DNA of 64,000 nucleotides, taken from positions 2,697,605-2,761,604 of the forward strand of contig NZ_LT963430.1 in the NCBI RefSeq assembly GCF_900199405.1. The letters run 5' to 3'. Source of the stretch: Beduinella massiliensis (GTDB lineage: Bacteria; Bacillota; Clostridia; Christensenellales; Aristaeellaceae). The position numbers and the translations under genes were made by a program. The notes below the pieces were generated by a model. That model did no database searches, was not told where the DNA came from, and saw nothing but the letters and a program-made list of their open reading frames with translations. Of this stretch, positions 27,126 to 36,926 are shown piece by piece (the stretch's first letter is position 1; every line of letters begins with the position of its first letter).

Positions 27126-28091
27126 TTAACATCTCACTTTAATCAGATCCGCTTCCCCAATCACCATGCATCTCCCGATTCCGGCTGGGATAAACACCGT
27201 CTCGCCTTTGCTGAATCTTACTGGTTTCAACTCCGCATTCATCGTCTCCACCTGTCCATATCCGTCCAAACACATCAGTATCTGGAATGATTCTTCCCTC
27301 ACAAAAAATGAAAATCCTTTCGTTACCTGGATGCGTTCAGCTTCAAAATATTTGCAGCGGCACAGTAACTCTCTTGAACATCCAGCATAATACTTCACCA
27401 TCCTGGCCTTTTGCTTTATATCTGGTGCAGCTCCCATATCCATGACCTGGACGGCCTTGTCAAAATGCAGTTCCCGCTTCTTACCGTTTTTATCAATCCT
27501 GTCGTAATCATAAACACGATAGGTCACGTTAGAGCTTTCCTGGATCTCTGCAATCAATATCCCTGCTCCTATGCCATGTACCGTTCCTGCAGGGACGTAG
27601 AATACATCGCCCTTGTGGACTTCTATTTTCTGCAGGTGCTTGTCTAGTGTTCCTTTTGCAACAGCATCTCTCAATATCTCAGGTGTAACCTTGTGCTGGA
27701 ATCCGTAGATAAGTTCTGCACCTTCCTCTGCATCGATGACATACCACATTTCTGTTTTGCCATTCTGATGCTCGTGTACCTCTGCATATTCGTCATCAGG
27801 ATGTACCTGTACGGACAGATCCTATTTCGCATCAATAAATTTCACCAGCACAGGCGATTTCCCGTCCTGAACCTTGCTCCCAAGATATTCTGGATGTTCC
27901 TCCAACACCTCTGCCAGATTTCTTCCTTTAAATTCACCATTTTCTACGGTACTTGGCCCGTCAGGATGAACAGAACATTCCCACGTCTCCGCCAGAGGAG
28001 TCAGGTCGATTTTCTTTCCATATTCATCCCGCAGCCTTGTGCCACCCCACAAATAATCCTTTCCAGCAGGCAGTAATTTCAATATTTCCAT
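27126..28091 (-). pseudogene. manA: Mannose-6-phosphate isomerase, interrupted by one TAG
   Basis: The class I phosphomannose isomerase (cupin) frame is continuous from 28091 to 27126 except for a TAG at 27824-27822 after KFIDAK. The next in-frame residues, DLSVQVHPDDEYA, contain zinc ligands (Gln-x-His) of the active site, so the break lies inside the catalytic domain. The rest (KGDVFYVPAGTVHGIGAGIL) is conserved. A single C-to-T change of CAG would explain it. It would convert fructose-6-P to mannose-6-P. TAG is used as a normal stop elsewhere in the window, so this is probably a null allele. Confidence 0.85.
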
Positions 28092-28106
28092 TTGCTATAC
28101 CGCCTG

Positions 28107-29417
28107 TCATTTCAATTCAAATTTTATTTTGTCTGCAACGCTGATTTCATCACCTATCTGAACCTCTACAATGTCCAAAGCGGTAATGGCTTCCACCATG
28201 TGCTTGCAGCCCGCTGCAATAGTGATCACATCGCCGGTGCGGAGCATCTGTTCTATGCCGTCCACAACAGCCCTGCCTTTACCGGAAACAACAGTCCAGA
28301 CTTCCTCGCGGTAATTGTGCATATGGTAGGTCATTCTCTCCCCGGCTTTCATAGACACTTTGACCGCCATAGACCCCGGCTGCACATCCATGACCGTATA
28401 TGTCCCCCATGACTTCTCTGCATACATTGCCTCTGTTTCGATTTTTTCCACATACGGTTTCATGTATCCACTACGTTCCTTATCAGAAATTAAAATGCCA
28501 TCGCCGCTTGCGGCGACGATAAGGTCTTTGCAGCCCATGCAGAGGATCGGGATATTCAGTTCATTCACCACATTGGTGTTCTCACAGGTTTCATCGAGGA
28601 TTGCCTTGCCTTTGGTCTTGTCAGCCATAACCTCGGCCATCATATTCCAAGTGCCGACATCCTTCCAGTCGCCACTATAGCGCAACACCTGAATGCTCGG
28701 CTCTTTCTCAACCACCGCGTAGTCAAAGCTGATTTTCGTCAGTGTGTCATATTTATTGAAAAGATCACGGTAATCCTCAAAATCAATCATGCTGTGGGCT
28801 TTGTCCAGCAGATAGCCCAACTTAAAAGCAAAAATGCCGGCATTCCAAAGAGCACTCTGGGCAAGATATTTCTTAGCGGTTTCAGTGTCAGGCTTTTCCT
28901 TGAATTCCTTGACCTTGCTGACATTCTCTCCTCTCTCCGGGATAATATAACCGTACTTCTCGCTCGGATACGTCGGCTCGATTCCCATCAGGGTCAAATT
29001 TGCATTGCCCTGTTCTGCTAGCTCCTGTAAAGTCTTGACCGCTTCGTAATATGTGTTATCCACATACGGATCGACCGGGCAAACCACAACCACCTCATCC
29101 GTTCCAACACTAAGTTCATCGTGGAGATAAGCTGCTGCCAGAGCGATTGCTGGGAACGTATCACGGCGGCACGGCTCCACGCAGATGGATGCTTTTTCAC
29201 CGAGCTGGTTCTTGATGGCGCTGGCCTGTGATTTGCTGGTTGCAATGGTAATTTTGGCATCGTCATCTACTGTAGTGATTTGACGATAGACCCTCTGTAC
29301 CATAGATTCGTACTCATCACCGTTTTTAAACAACTTGATAAACTGTTTGCTGCGGACATCGTTGGAAAGAGGCCAGAGACGCTTCCCGCTTCCGCCAGAA
29401 AGTAAAATAATATTCAT
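28107..29417 (-). CDS. manC: Mannose-1-phosphate guanylyltransferase
   Basis: 436 residues. The nucleotidyltransferase N-terminus IILLSGGSGKRLWPLSNDVR is diagnostic. YGYIIPE and VKEFKEKPD follow, and a C-terminal cupin-like extension (TYHMHNYREEVWTVVSG) is of the type fused to bacterial ManC. Makes GDP-mannose from mannose-1-P and GTP. Intact, although its neighbours manA and manB are broken. Start ATG after GAGGAGGAT. Confidence 0.95.
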   Translation of the reverse strand: MNIILLSGGSGKRLWPLSNDVRSKQFIKLFKNGDEYESMVQRVYRQITTVDDDAKITIATSKSQASAIKNQLGEKASICVEPCRRDTFPAIALAAAYLHDELSVGTDEVVVVCPVDPYVDNTYYEAVKTLQELAEQGNANLTLMGIEPTYPSEKYGYIIPERGENVSKVKEFKEKPDTETAKKYLAQSALWNAGIFAFKLGYLLDKAHSMIDFEDYRDLFNKYDTLTKISFDYAVVEKEPSIQVLRYSGDWKDVGTWNMMAEVMADKTKGKAILDETCENTNVVNELNIPILCMGCKDLIVAASGDGILISDKERSGYMKPYVEKIETEAMYAEKSWGTYTVMDVQPGSMAVKVSMKAGERMTYHMHNYREEVWTVVSGKGRAVVDGIEQMLRTGDVITIAAGCKHMVEAITALDIVEVQIGDEISVADKIKFELK

Positions 29418-29433
29418 ACGTCTTATCCTCCTC

Positions 29434-31126
29434 TTATTTCAGCCCCAGCTTTGTCTGAATCGTATTCTGGGCTTCTTCCAATTTCTTTTCTGCTTCAGCC
29501 TTATCTGTACCCTTGATGCTGTAATAAATTTTGATCTTCGGCTCTGTGCCGGACGGACGAACCGCAGGAACCATCTTCCAGAACATATTTCAGGACATTT
29601 GAAGTCGGCAACGTTCCAAATCCTTCTTCCGTTACAACCGGACTACTGAAATCTGTCACAGATTTTGTCCCCTCAAATGGGGAGCCGGAAATACGAAGTT
29701 CCATCATCATAGAAGCGATTTTTCCCAGGTCATCCTTACCTTTCAAGGTAAAGCTATCCAGTGCGTCACGGTAATAGCCGTATTCTGCATAAATGTCATT
29801 CATCTCATCCAACAGCGTCTTATCATTTGCCTTTGCTTCCGCAGCCATCTCGCAGATTAGCAAACTGGAAACAACCGCATCCTTATCACGGGCGTGTGTT
29901 CCTGCAAGATAGCCATAAGATTCCTCATAACCAAACAGGAAATCGTAGTCCTGCTTCCTGTTTCCATTGATCTTTGCCTGCTCAAACTGTGTAATCTTCT
30001 CGCCGATAAATTTGAAACCAGTTAATGTAGAGAACACTGTAATACCGTGCTTACGGGCAATATCTGCACCAAGTTCGGAAGTCACAACAGTCTTAACTAC
30101 AGCGGGATGGGAATACTTGCTCACATCCGTGTGGTTCAGGATAAAATTCATCAGAAGTGCTCCAACCTGATTTCCAGTCATCAACTGATATCCATCAGCA
30201 GTTTTAATTGCAATACCCACACGGTCACTGTCTGGATCAGTTCCAAGAACAATGTCTGCATCCGTGCGTTTTGCCTGTGCAATGCCCAGTTCCAGCGCAC
30301 GGCGATCTTCCGGATTTGGAGAAACGACCGTCGGGAAGTTTCCATCAGGAACCACCTGTTCTGCTACAGCTTCAACCTGTGTGAATCCATCCAGACGCAG
30401 TGCTTTCTGAACCGGAACGTGTCCTGTGCCATGTAACGGTGTGTAAACAATCATCAAATTTGCTTTATCAGCAGAATTTCCATACCGGCTCTGCTTCATA
30501 ACAGCCATGACGAAGTTATCAGTTACATCAGCCATAGATACCAGTGAATCATTTCCTTTGAAGTTAATGGTATGATAATCTGTTATGGCATCAACATAGC
30601 TTATGACTTGTTTCGCCTGCCAGGGAACAAGCTGGCATCCGAACTCGTCATATACTTTGTAACCGTTGTACTCTTTCGGATTATGACTTGCAGTTACGAC
30701 CACGCCAGCCAGTGCATTCCAGAATTTCACAGAGAAATTGAGCTGCGGTGTCGGTCTAGCGTGAGCATGGAGATAAACACGGATACCCATACCGCTCAGC
30801 ACATTTGCAGCAGTACGGGAGAAAAATTCACTATTATTACGGGTGTCGTAACCAATTACCACGCCGCGTTCCTTGCAAGCATCTGCGCCATAAGTGTCCA
30901 GCAAGTATTTACCAAGACCAGATGTCGCCTTACCAACGGTGTACTTATTCATGCGGTTGGTTCCAGCACCCATAACGCCGCGCAAGCCACCTGTGCCAAA
31001 TTCCAAGTCGCGATAAAATCGATCTTCAATTTCTTTTTCATCAGTTAAATTAGCAAGTTCCTTTCTGGTTGCTTCGTCGAAAAACTTGTCATTTAACCAT
31101 AATTCATATCTTCCTTTATAATTCAT
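29434..31126 (-). pseudogene. manB: Phosphohexomutase (ManB/PgcA-like) with C-terminal frameshift
   Basis: The frame runs intact from 31126 to about 29570: phospho-Ser loop VVVTASHNPKEYNGYKVYD, metal loop LGTDPDSDRVG, sugar loop GYEESYGYL. In the last domain it shifts after KYVLEDGSC. The expected phosphate-binding end (PAVRPSGTEPKIKIYYSIKG to the stop at 29434) is present in another frame. Relatives read EDGSWKMVPAVRPSG, which would need two tandem copies of TGGAAGATGGTTCC, and only one is present (29567-29580). Loss of one 14-bp copy explains the shift. Without the last domain the enzyme should be inactive. Confidence 0.8.
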
Positions 31127-31140
31127 AAATATTAACCTCG

Positions 31141-32406
31141 TTAAAGATTCAAAGCATTGAATTGCTCAAATATAATATCCCATTGGTACGTTTTCTCGAC
31201 AAATGCTCTTGCTCTTTCGCCTATCTCGTCACATTTTTGCTGTGATAAAAGCAATTCATCTGTATATTCTGCAATTTTTTGAGGATCATCACTTACATAC
31301 CATTGCTCACCATTTATTCCTGGTATACCTTCAGCACCAATAGAATTAGTAACTACCGGCAATCCCATTGCCATTGCTTCCAATATTTTTGTTTTGATGC
31401 CGGTACCATATGCAATAGGTGCAAGAAACACCATTCCTTCTTCCACATCGACACGCAAGTCTTCTACTTTTCCAGTAAAAAAGACCTTACTATTACTACT
31501 GTATTCTTCACGTAATGAATCCGGGCAATTTCCCACCAACACCAAGCTTTTTATATTCTTTGAGTGTGGTAACACTTGATCAATAATATATCTAACCGAA
31601 TCCGCATTTGCTGGTGTTGCCATATTCCCTACAAATGTCACTTTCCCGTCACATTTCCTAACAGAAATCTTTTCAGAAAAACACGGATAATCGACTCCTA
31701 ATCCTACTGTTACAGCCTTATCTGTTTTATATTTTCGATTAAATTCTTCTGTTTCAATTGGTGACACGAAAATAACGCGGTCAAATAGTTCAGAATATCT
31801 TTTTTCCGCCATTTCCATTCTAGGTATTTCGGTTTTCAATACAATTTTCTTCACAGATGATGCTTGTAGCAATTTCTGTAAAAATTCAGGAAGTTTATCA
31901 TTGTACTGTCCTGCTATTGTAGTTTTCCCTGTAATGGCATCAAGCTGTCTCTTATAGCGTTTGGAGAGTGTGTCGTCAATATCCAGGATTTTCTTACAAT
32001 CGTAATTCATTAGCGCAGGATAATATGTAGCCAATCTAATCATGTCAACTATTACTACATCATATTGATTTGCTTTTATCAACGAACTAATTTTAAGCGC
32101 GTTTGAATTACTATAATACAACGAATTCTGTATCGGCCATTTTTCACTTGATAAAAAGGACTTAAGAAGTATATTAATCGCCTGTGTTTTTCGTGAAATT
32201 TTATCTGCAAAAAATACATTTTTCAAAAAAGAAGGACGTTCATATGGTTCAGCTTTATGAGAATCATCAAACACGAAAACGTCAATTTCATATTCATATT
32301 TTTCATGAAGTCCTCTACAATAGTGAAAAATTTCAACTTCGTGTCCTCCCATAGGAGGCCAAAAAACTCGATTACTGATGTACAACAGCTTTTTCTTTTC
32401 AATCAC
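31141..32406 (-). CDS. GT4 family glycosyltransferase
   Basis: 421 residues, starting with GTG at 32404-32406 after AGAGGA. N-terminal LLYISNRVFWPPMGGHEVEI (donor/acceptor loop), KVTFVGNMATPANADSVRYI in the linker and GTGIKTKILEAMAMGLPVV as the nucleotide-sugar site. This variant resembles the WsaF/Stp1-like GT4 enzymes. The sugar is unknown. It lies between ugd and manB and probably adds a uronic acid or mannose (inference from neighbours only). Confidence 0.9.
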   Translation of the reverse strand: MIEKKKLLYISNRVFWPPMGGHEVEIFHYCRGLHEKYEYEIDVFVFDDSHKAEPYERPSFLKNVFFADKISRKTQAINILLKSFLSSEKWPIQNSLYYSNSNALKISSLIKANQYDVVIVDMIRLATYYPALMNYDCKKILDIDDTLSKRYKRQLDAITGKTTIAGQYNDKLPEFLQKLLQASSVKKIVLKTEIPRMEMAEKRYSELFDRVIFVSPIETEEFNRKYKTDKAVTVGLGVDYPCFSEKISVRKCDGKVTFVGNMATPANADSVRYIIDQVLPHSKNIKSLVLVGNCPDSLREEYSSNSKVFFTGKVEDLRVDVEEGMVFLAPIAYGTGIKTKILEAMAMGLPVVTNSIGAEGIPGINGEQWYVSDDPQKIAEYTDELLLSQQKCDEIGERARAFVEKTYQWDIIFEQFNALNL

Positions 32407-32429
32407 AATTTTAAATCCTCTTTATCTCG

Positions 32430-33686
32430 TTAGTCTCTCTGGAAAATATCCCTTGTGTACACTTTTTCTTTCACATCATCCAGGCACTTATCATATCGAT
32501 TCGCAATAATCGCCTGGCTCAGTTCCTTGAACTTCTCCAGATCATTTACGACCTTACTTCCGAAGAAAGTCTCTCCATCTTTCAGAGTCGGTTCGTAAAT
32601 AATCACCGTCGCACCCTTGGCCTTAATGCGCTTCATAACGCCCTGAATAGAACTCTGACGGAAGTTATCGGAGTTACTCTTCATAGTCAGGCGGTAAACG
32701 CCAACGACAACCTCTTTTTCTTTGCTCTGCGTCCAGTCATCATTCGCCTCATATGCGCCAGCCATCTCAAGCACACGGTCGGCAATAAAATCTTTTCTCG
32801 TTCTGTTGCTCTCTACGATAGCAGACATCATGTTCTGAGGAACGTCTGCGTAGTTAGCAAGCAGCTGCTTCGTATCTTTCGGTAAGCAGTATCCACCGTA
32901 ACCGAAAGACGGATTGTTATAATGGCTACCGATACGTGGATCAAGGCACACGCCGTTGATGATCTGCTGCGTATCCAGTCCTTTCATTTCAGCGTAAGTG
33001 TCCAGCTCGTTGAAATAACTTACACGTAGTGCCAGATAGGTATTAGCGAACAGCTTTACTGCCTCTGCCTCAGTAAATCCCATAATGAGGGTATCGATAT
33101 CTTCTTTAATTGCACCCTCCTGCAACAATGCAGCGAATGTGTTTGCAGCTTTCACCAGTCTTGCGTTCTCCACATCCGTTCCCACAATAATGCGGCTCGG
33201 ATAAAGGTTGTCATACAGAGCCTTGGATTCACGCAGGAACTCCGGGCTGAAGATGATATTATCGCAGTGATACTTCTCACGCACAGATGCAGTGAATCCA
33301 ACAGGAATCGTGGACTTAATCACCATCACCGCATCTGGGTTATACTGAATCACCAGCTTGATAACTGCCTCAACTGTGGATGTGTCAAAAAAGTTCTTTT
33401 TGCTGTCGTAATTTGTAGGTGCAGCGATGACCACAAAATCTGCGTCAGAGTAAGCGGCTTCCGCATCCAATGTGGCTGTCAACTCCAATTTTCTGATTCC
33501 CGCCACATCCTCTGCCAGATATTTTTCAATATAGTCATCCTGAATAGGAGACTTTCTGTTATTGATCATTTCAACCTTTTCAGGCACAATATCTACAGCA
33601 GTCACTTTATTATGCTGTGCAAGCAGCGTGGCAATGGACAGACCTACATAGCCGGTACCTGCAACTGCGATTTTATAATCACTCAT
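32430..33686 (-). CDS. ugd: UDP-glucose 6-dehydrogenase (second copy)
   Basis: 418 residues from the ATG at 33686, with GTGAGG just upstream. [20 protein letters not shown] is the NAD loop, [13 protein letters not shown] the middle block and [16 protein letters not shown] the catalytic Cys loop. Makes UDP-glucuronate, which the adjacent epimerase can turn into UDP-galacturonate. It is paralogous to the gene at 12638-13849 and is more AT-rich than that copy, so it probably came with the island. Confidence 0.95.
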   Translation of the reverse strand: MSDYKIAVAGTGYVGLSIATLLAQHNKVTAVDIVPEKVEMINNRKSPIQDDYIEKYLAEDVAGIRKLELTATLDAEAAYSDADFVVIAAPTNYDSKKNFFDTSTVEAVIKLVIQYNPDAVMVIKSTIPVGFTASVREKYHCDNIIFSPEFLRESKALYDNLYPSRIIVGTDVENARLVKAANTFAALLQEGAIKEDIDTLIMGFTEAEAVKLFANTYLALRVSYFNELDTYAEMKGLDTQQIINGVCLDPRIGSHYNNPSFGYGGYCLPKDTKQLLANYADVPQNMMSAIVESNRTRKDFIADRVLEMAGAYEANDDWTQSKEKEVVVGVYRLTMKSNSDNFRQSSIQGVMKRIKAKGATVIIYEPTLKDGETFFGSKVVNDLEKFKELSQAIIANRYDKCLDDVKEKVYTRDIFQRD

Positions 33687-33760
33687 ATGTATCCTCACTC
33701 TCTGACTACCATGATTCAGGAAGTCATCTGCTTCGATGTGCTTATTTCAAAATGTGTCAT

Positions 33761-34807
33761 TTACAAATAAAACTCTTTGTACCATTCTGCAAACTTCCGC
33801 AGGCCATCCCGTAAGCTGGTACTCGGCTTAAATCCGAAGTCACGCTCCAGTGCAGTCGTATCTGCATAAGTCACTGGCACGTCACCAGGCTGCATCGGAA
33901 CCAGCTCTTGGTGAGCTTCGAAATCGTAATCTTCCGGTAGAACACCCGCGCGGATCAGCTCCTGCTGCAGAATGTCCACGAACTCCAACAAGTTCTCTGG
34001 GCTATTGTTGCCGATGTTGTATACCCCATAAGGCGGCAGCGGCAGACCATCTTCGCCAGTTGCCCAGTCGGGAGCCTTCTGCATCACACGGATGACGCCC
34101 TCGACGATGTCGTCCACATAGGTGAAGTCACGCATGCAGTTGCCGTAGTTGAAGATCTGGATTTTCTTTCCTTCACGTAGCTTGTTCGTAAAGCCAAAGT
34201 AAGCCATGTCCGGGCGACCTGCAGGACCATATACTGTAAAGAAACGCAGACCTGTGGACGGGATGTTGTAGAGTTTGGAATAAGCATGAGCCATCAGCTC
34301 ATTGCTCTTCTTGGTAGCGGCATAAAGAGATACTGGGTTATCCACCTTGTCATCCGTGCTGTATGGCACCTTCTTATTGCTTCCATAAACAGAAGAACTG
34401 GAGGCATACACAAGATGTTCCACCGGATAATGTCGGCAGGCCTCTAGGATATTGTAGAAACCGATGAGGTTTGCCTCAATGTAGGCATCTGGGTTGGTGA
34501 TGGAATAGCGTACACCAGCCTGCGCCGCCAGATTCACCACAACCTCCGGCTTATGCTCCTCAAAGATAGAAGTAATCAAGCTCTTGTCCGCAATACTGCC
34601 CTTCACAAAAACAAAGTTCTCGTACTTTTCCAGCAGTTTCAATCTATATTCCTTCAGCGAAACGTCATAGTAGTCGTTCATATTGTCGATACCAATGACT
34701 TTTACGCCGTTAATCTCTTTCAAAAGGCGAAGTGCAAGATTACTGCCAATAAATCCTGCTGCGCCAGTTACCAGAACGGTTTTATTTTCTAAGTTCACGA
34801 TACTCAT
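33761..34807 (-). CDS. UDP-glucuronate 4-epimerase (GAE/CapI-like SDR)
   Basis: 348 residues from the ATG at 34807 with AAGGAG upstream. Extended SDR: VLVTGAAGFIGSNLALRLL (NAD loop), YASSSSVYGSNKKVPYS and the catalytic YAATKKSNELMAH, then FFTVYGPAGRPDMAYF. The length and the PDMA block are typical of bacterial UDP-GlcA 4-epimerases. Its neighbour ugd supplies UDP-glucuronate, giving a two-step route to UDP-galacturonate for an acidic capsule. Confidence 0.92.
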   Translation of the reverse strand: MSIVNLENKTVLVTGAAGFIGSNLALRLLKEINGVKVIGIDNMNDYYDVSLKEYRLKLLEKYENFVFVKGSIADKSLITSIFEEHKPEVVVNLAAQAGVRYSITNPDAYIEANLIGFYNILEACRHYPVEHLVYASSSSVYGSNKKVPYSTDDKVDNPVSLYAATKKSNELMAHAYSKLYNIPSTGLRFFTVYGPAGRPDMAYFGFTNKLREGKKIQIFNYGNCMRDFTYVDDIVEGVIRVMQKAPDWATGEDGLPLPPYGVYNIGNNSPENLLEFVDILQQELIRAGVLPEDYDFEAHQELVPMQPGDVPVTYADTTALERDFGFKPSTSLRDGLRKFAEWYKEFYL

Positions 34808-35053
34808 AAGTATTGCTCCTTTTTCTTGAACACAAGTCATAACCTGCGTGGTTATGTTATCTGTAATTGTTTCAATTGCCTATATATATTCAAAACCGAC
34901 AATGCCCAATAACTCTACGATTGTCGGTTTAATTTCAGTTTTCAAAATTGTGTGGTTAACTGCTGTGTCTGACGGTATCTAACAAAGCGTGTGAATGAGT
35001 AAAGCATTTTCATTTCGCCTATACCTGTACAAGTTCATCTATTGCTTATGTTC

Positions 35054-35203
35054 AAAACATTTTCGTGTAGTGCAGACTTCCATTCTTTACTCATCACTAA
35101 GCAGTTGCTTAGAGCAAGCAATGCGTAAAACATTTCCTTATCGTCTACACCTGCCCAGACCACGCAATCAACATTTTCTAAAACATTTTCCTGTCGTGTA
35201 GAC
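35054..35203. repeat. Three imperfect copies of a ~25-bp repeat
   Basis: AAAACATTTTCGTGTAGTGC (35054-35073, continuing to 35077), TAAAACATTTCCTTATCGTC (from 35126 to 35150) and TAAAACATTTTCCTGTCGTG (from 35179 to 35203) are related, spaced 72 and 53 bases apart. A weaker relative begins at 35001 and an inverted copy lies at 35479-35503. Confidence 0.5.
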
Positions 35204-35356
35204 CCGTCAAGGTGTACACAAATCTGTTGCTTTTCGAACAGATTCTTCAAGCATTATCCTTAATAGTCACTTTGCACATAAATCATCCATCTACCGGCCA
35301 TTCCAACTGTGCATTTGTTCCAACTCTACACCTCATCATCCTAGGTCTACCCTTAC

Positions 35357-35415
35357 GGTCGGAGAAACATTGAATCCCTTAATCCCCTCTGCCCCTAAAG
35401 GTCGGAGAAACATTG
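35357..35415. repeat. Direct repeat of a 16-mer
   Basis: GGTCGGAGAAACATTG occurs exactly at 35357-35372 and again at 35400-35415. Confidence 0.7.
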
Positions 35416-35428
35416 TGGATTTCAATCG

Positions 35429-35574
35429 TGTTTTGTACATATTTTCTTGCCAAGTTCTGATTGACCACTATTATGTAGGTGTACACTTCACGAAAATGTT
35501 TTAATTTTCCCAATGATAGCAGCATCTATACAGGTCTGCCCAACACCAAAATATTTTCCCCTATGTACAAAACA
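35429..35574. repeat. 12-bp perfect inverted repeat
   Basis: TGTTTTGTACAT (35429-35440) and ATGTACAAAACA (35563-35574) are perfect inverted copies 122 bases apart. The DNA between them includes the inverted copy of the ~25-bp repeat. Origin unknown. Confidence 0.5.
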
Positions 35575-35607
35575 AGCCTTAATTCAAAACACTTTATAAA
35601 GGGTAGA

Positions 35608-35800
35608 CATTTGTAGGCCCCGCAATTACAACAAAAACCGCAACTCTATACGTAACCTCTGCGTCAAGCGTTGCTGTCCAATTCAATTCTTTTCCACCAA
35701 ATATTTTTTGATATATTGTCCCAAATCGGAGGCTTCCGTTGATTGGTCCTCCACGTGATCATCATTTTGGCAATTAATATTTTCTATTGTCACAGCGTAT
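35608..35800 (-). pseudogene. Remnant of a third UDP-glucose dehydrogenase
   Basis: On the minus strand the residues WTATLDAEVTYRVAVFVVIA and GPTN match [20 protein letters not shown] and APTN of the intact dehydrogenase at 32430-33686. Upstream, QYIKKYLVEKN matches [10 protein letters not shown] in a shifted frame. Only about 65 codons of the N-terminal region remain, with a frameshift. The nucleotide sequence follows the intact gene at roughly two of three positions by eye. Confidence 0.7.
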
Positions 35801-36003
35801 CTTTCATCTGAACTCAAAATCTACTCATCCCCCAAAAACCTGCTTCTCTTGCTTTCCAAGATTCTTTTAACCTTTCCGCATTAATATGAGTAGGTAAGCA
35901 TCTTAGCCCATAATTTTTAACTTCCCACACATTTACGAAATCATGAACAACTATCGATATGCCCTATTCCATATCCCCCCATAAACGCCGAAAACCGCAC
36001 AGC

Positions 36004-36042
36004 TGTTTAAGGCGATTATCCAGCGTGCGGTTTCATTTGAGA
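36004..36042 (-). terminator. Probable terminator of the polysaccharide control operon
   Basis: A stem AACCGCAC-A-GCTG / CAGC-GTGCGGTT with a loop of about 15 bases is followed on the minus strand by TTTTC. It lies about 130 bases after the stop of the sugar transferase gene. Confidence 0.45.
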
Positions 36043-36166
36043 TATCATGTAATTCTCTGTCCCATTTCGGTTTCAATATTTTCTTCACGTTTCTTCCTGT
36101 TATTATCCGCACCGCTTCTTAAATGACCAGCCCATACTTCATCCTTACAAACCAGCATCCAGCGCT

Positions 36167-36847
36167 CTATTCCCCCTCCGCCGTCAGCATTACGCGGATC
36201 GTCTTCCAAACCAGCTTAAAATCGATCCAAAGCGTCCGCTCCTTTATGTACTTCACATCCAACGCTACCCACTCGTCGAACGTGCAGTCATTCCGATGCG
36301 GCGTCACCTGCCAGTAACACGTCAACCCCGGCGTTACATACAGCCGCTGTCTCTGATAGGCGTTATATTTCTGTACCTCCCGCGGCAGCGCCGGCCTCGG
36401 ACCGACGATCGACATGTCGCCCCGAAATACGTTCCAAAGCTGTGGCAGCTCGTCGAGGCTCGTCCTTCGTAGAAAGCGTCCCACGCGGGTAATCCTCGGA
36501 TCATCCCTGATCTTAAAAACCGGACCGTCCATTTCATTTTTGTGCTGAAGCTCCAACAGTCGTTCCTCCGCATCCACCACCATCGTGCGAAATTTATAAA
36601 AATCGAAGAGCACACCGTCTCGTCCGCAACGTTTCTGGCTGAAGATCGGCCCGCCCTTGGGATCGTCAAGGACGATCACGAGCGAAATGACGAGAAGTAT
36701 TGGAGATAACACGATCAGGGCCGTTCCTGACAGCATTACGTCCAGGAATCGCTTGACGCGCCAGTATTTGCGATGACTTTTAAGCTCATGCTCCCGATGG
36801 ATCACCACCGGGCTTTCCATGGCTTCGGCCTGCAAACTTCGCTCCAT
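36167..36847 (-). CDS. Initiating sugar transferase (polyprenyl glycosylphosphotransferase)
   Basis: 226 residues from the ATG at 36847 (AGAGGGA upstream; the open frame extends to 36916). A single N-terminal membrane segment ([19 protein letters not shown]) is followed by the bacterial sugar transferase core: [34 protein letters not shown] and [16 protein letters not shown]. This short form lacks the WcaJ membrane domain and resembles EpsL/CpsE-core enzymes. It transfers a sugar-1-P to undecaprenyl phosphate. It is last in the Wzz-kinase-phosphatase operon. Confidence 0.92.
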   Translation of the reverse strand: MERSLQAEAMESPVVIHREHELKSHRKYWRVKRFLDVMLSGTALIVLSPILLVISLVIVLDDPKGGPIFSQKRCGRDGVLFDFYKFRTMVVDAEERLLELQHKNEMDGPVFKIRDDPRITRVGRFLRRTSLDELPQLWNVFRGDMSIVGPRPALPREVQKYNAYQRQRLYVTPGLTCYWQVTPHRNDCTFDEWVALDVKYIKERTLWIDFKLVWKTIRVMLTAEGE

Positions 36848-36926
36848 TCTATCTTCCCTCTTCTGCACTTTGCACACCCTTTGCGTTCTTCTTTTCCCCT
36901 CAAACAGTCTTGGCATTCTGTCTTTT

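Larger units (their letters stand above)
34808..36166. other. 1.36-kb gene-poor, decayed region
   Basis: There is no convincing intact gene. It holds imperfect repeats around AAAACATTTTCNTGTNGTGT (35054-35203 and an inverted copy at 35479-35503), a duplicated 16-mer (35357-35372, 35400-35415), a 12-bp inverted repeat (35429-35440, 35563-35574) and the ugd remnant at 35608-35800. A further open stretch of about 45 codons on the minus strand (35814-35950) has coding-like residues (NYGLRCLPTHINAERLKESW) but no recognised family. The region marks the right edge of the AT-rich island. Confidence 0.6.

Noticed and set aside
35054-35203. Repeats as copies of the 3' end of ugd (VYTRDIF-like)
   Set aside because: A few residues can be matched in one frame, but the flanking bases do not follow the ugd gene, so common origin is not supported.
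34985-35580. CRISPR array in the repeat-bearing gap
   Set aside because: Repeats are imperfect, few, unevenly spaced and partly inverted, and no cas genes are nearby.
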